From positions 1,336,057 to 1,400,056 of the forward strand of contig NZ_KB907784.1 of assembly GCF_000382185.1 (NCBI RefSeq): 64,000 bases of DNA, written 5' to 3'. The notes under the pieces are model-generated. The model was not told the DNA's origin. It ran no database searches and worked only from the letters and a program-made list of their open reading frames with translations. A program made the translations under genes and the position numbers. Within the stretch, counting starts at the first letter, position 1; each line of letters opens with the position of its first letter. Below are positions 63,603 to 64,000 of this stretch, piece by piece. This DNA comes from Bordetella sp. FB-8 (GTDB taxonomy: Bacteria > Pseudomonadota > Gammaproteobacteria > Burkholderiales > Burkholderiaceae_B).

Positions 63603-64000
63603 ATGCAAAATCTGCAGACGCTGCTGCACAGCTACGGCAGTTGGCTGGTTTTCCTCAATGTGCTGATCGAGCAGGCCGGTCTGCCGATTCCTTCCTATCC
63701 CACCTTGGTCGCGTCGGGGGCCGTGTTCAGCGGCCCGGCCGGTTGGGGATCGGCCTGGCTGCTCGCCATTCTGGCCTGCTGGTTGGCCGATTCGGCCTGG
63801 TACTGGGCCGGCGGGCGGCACGGCGGCAGCCTGCTGCGCATGATCTGCAAGGTGTCGCTGTCGCGGGATTCCTGCATACGCCAGACGCAGAGCCGGTTTC
63901 TGCGGGTCGGCGTGTTCGCGCTGCTGATTTCCAAGTTCCTGCCCGGCGCGGGGGCGCTCACCAACGTGATGAACGGATATGCGGGTACGCCCTATCGCCG
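63603..64000 (+). CDS. DedA-family membrane protein (5' part)
   Basis: The first 132 residues are in the window. The start MQNLQTLLHSYGSWLVFLNVLIEQAGLPIPSYPTL has the DedA hallmark of a re-entrant region with E-x-x-G-x-P, and FALLISKFLPGAGA matches the family's second conserved block. DedA proteins are flippases or half-transporters of the inner membrane. It follows the FMN dehydrogenase by 25 bases. Confidence 0.88.
   Translation, partial: MQNLQTLLHSYGSWLVFLNVLIEQAGLPIPSYPTLVASGAVFSGPAGWGSAWLLAILACWLADSAWYWAGGRHGGSLLRMICKVSLSRDSCIRQTQSRFLRVGVFALLISKFLPGAGALTNVMNGYAGTPYR

Overview
The window comes from a GC-rich betaproteobacterial chromosome and carries its replication-origin region. Protein sequences, tRNA set and gene order fit the Alcaligenaceae, most likely Bordetella or a close relative such as Achromobacter; I cannot fix the species from sequence alone.

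Left part (1-23.6 kb), nearly all on the minus strand: the start of the S10 operon (rplD edge, rplC), the str operon (rpsL-rpsG-fusA-tuf-rpsJ), and, after a plus-strand two-component pair (OmpR-type regulator plus CHASE2 histidine kinase), the second translation/transcription block tRNA-Tyr, tRNA-Gly, tRNA-Thr, tuf, tRNA-Trp, secE, nusG, rplK, rplA, rplJ, rplL, rpoB, rpoC. The two tuf copies encode the same protein.

Origin and segregation part (23.6-38 kb): an asparaginase gene, parB, a GNAT gene, parA, rsmG and mnmG (minus strand), followed by two parS sites, a helically phased DnaA-box array, a cold-shock gene, an aminotransferase gene and a second AT-rich DnaA-box region. A hydroxyacid dehydrogenase, an MFS exporter, a small secreted protein, mnmE and an M20 amidohydrolase follow. 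Most minus-strand genes left of this point and dnaA-dnaN-gyrB on the plus strand to its right are co-directional with forks leaving it.

katG to gyrB (38-48.8 kb): katG, then yidC-yidD-rnpA-rpmH (minus) facing away from dnaA-dnaN-gyrB (plus).

Accessory part (48.7-54 kb): possible insertion-sequence scars, an Mrr-type restriction gene with two internal deletions, an intact Abi_2/AbiF HEPN protein with a short terminator-ended RNA gene converging on it, a deleted SDR gene, an MBL hydrolase divergent from a TetR regulator, a small VOC protein and a frameshifted VOC gene. The AbiF-RNA pair is the best candidate for an unusual system in this window.

Right end (54-64 kb): an MFS transporter, a single-chain EgtB-EgtD ergothioneine enzyme, two tandem 2OG-Fe(II) oxygenase paralogues of which the second lacks the metal-binding Asp, an NTF2-like protein, a metallophosphoesterase, an amidase, acylphosphatase, an FMN alpha-hydroxy-acid dehydrogenase and the start of a DedA protein.
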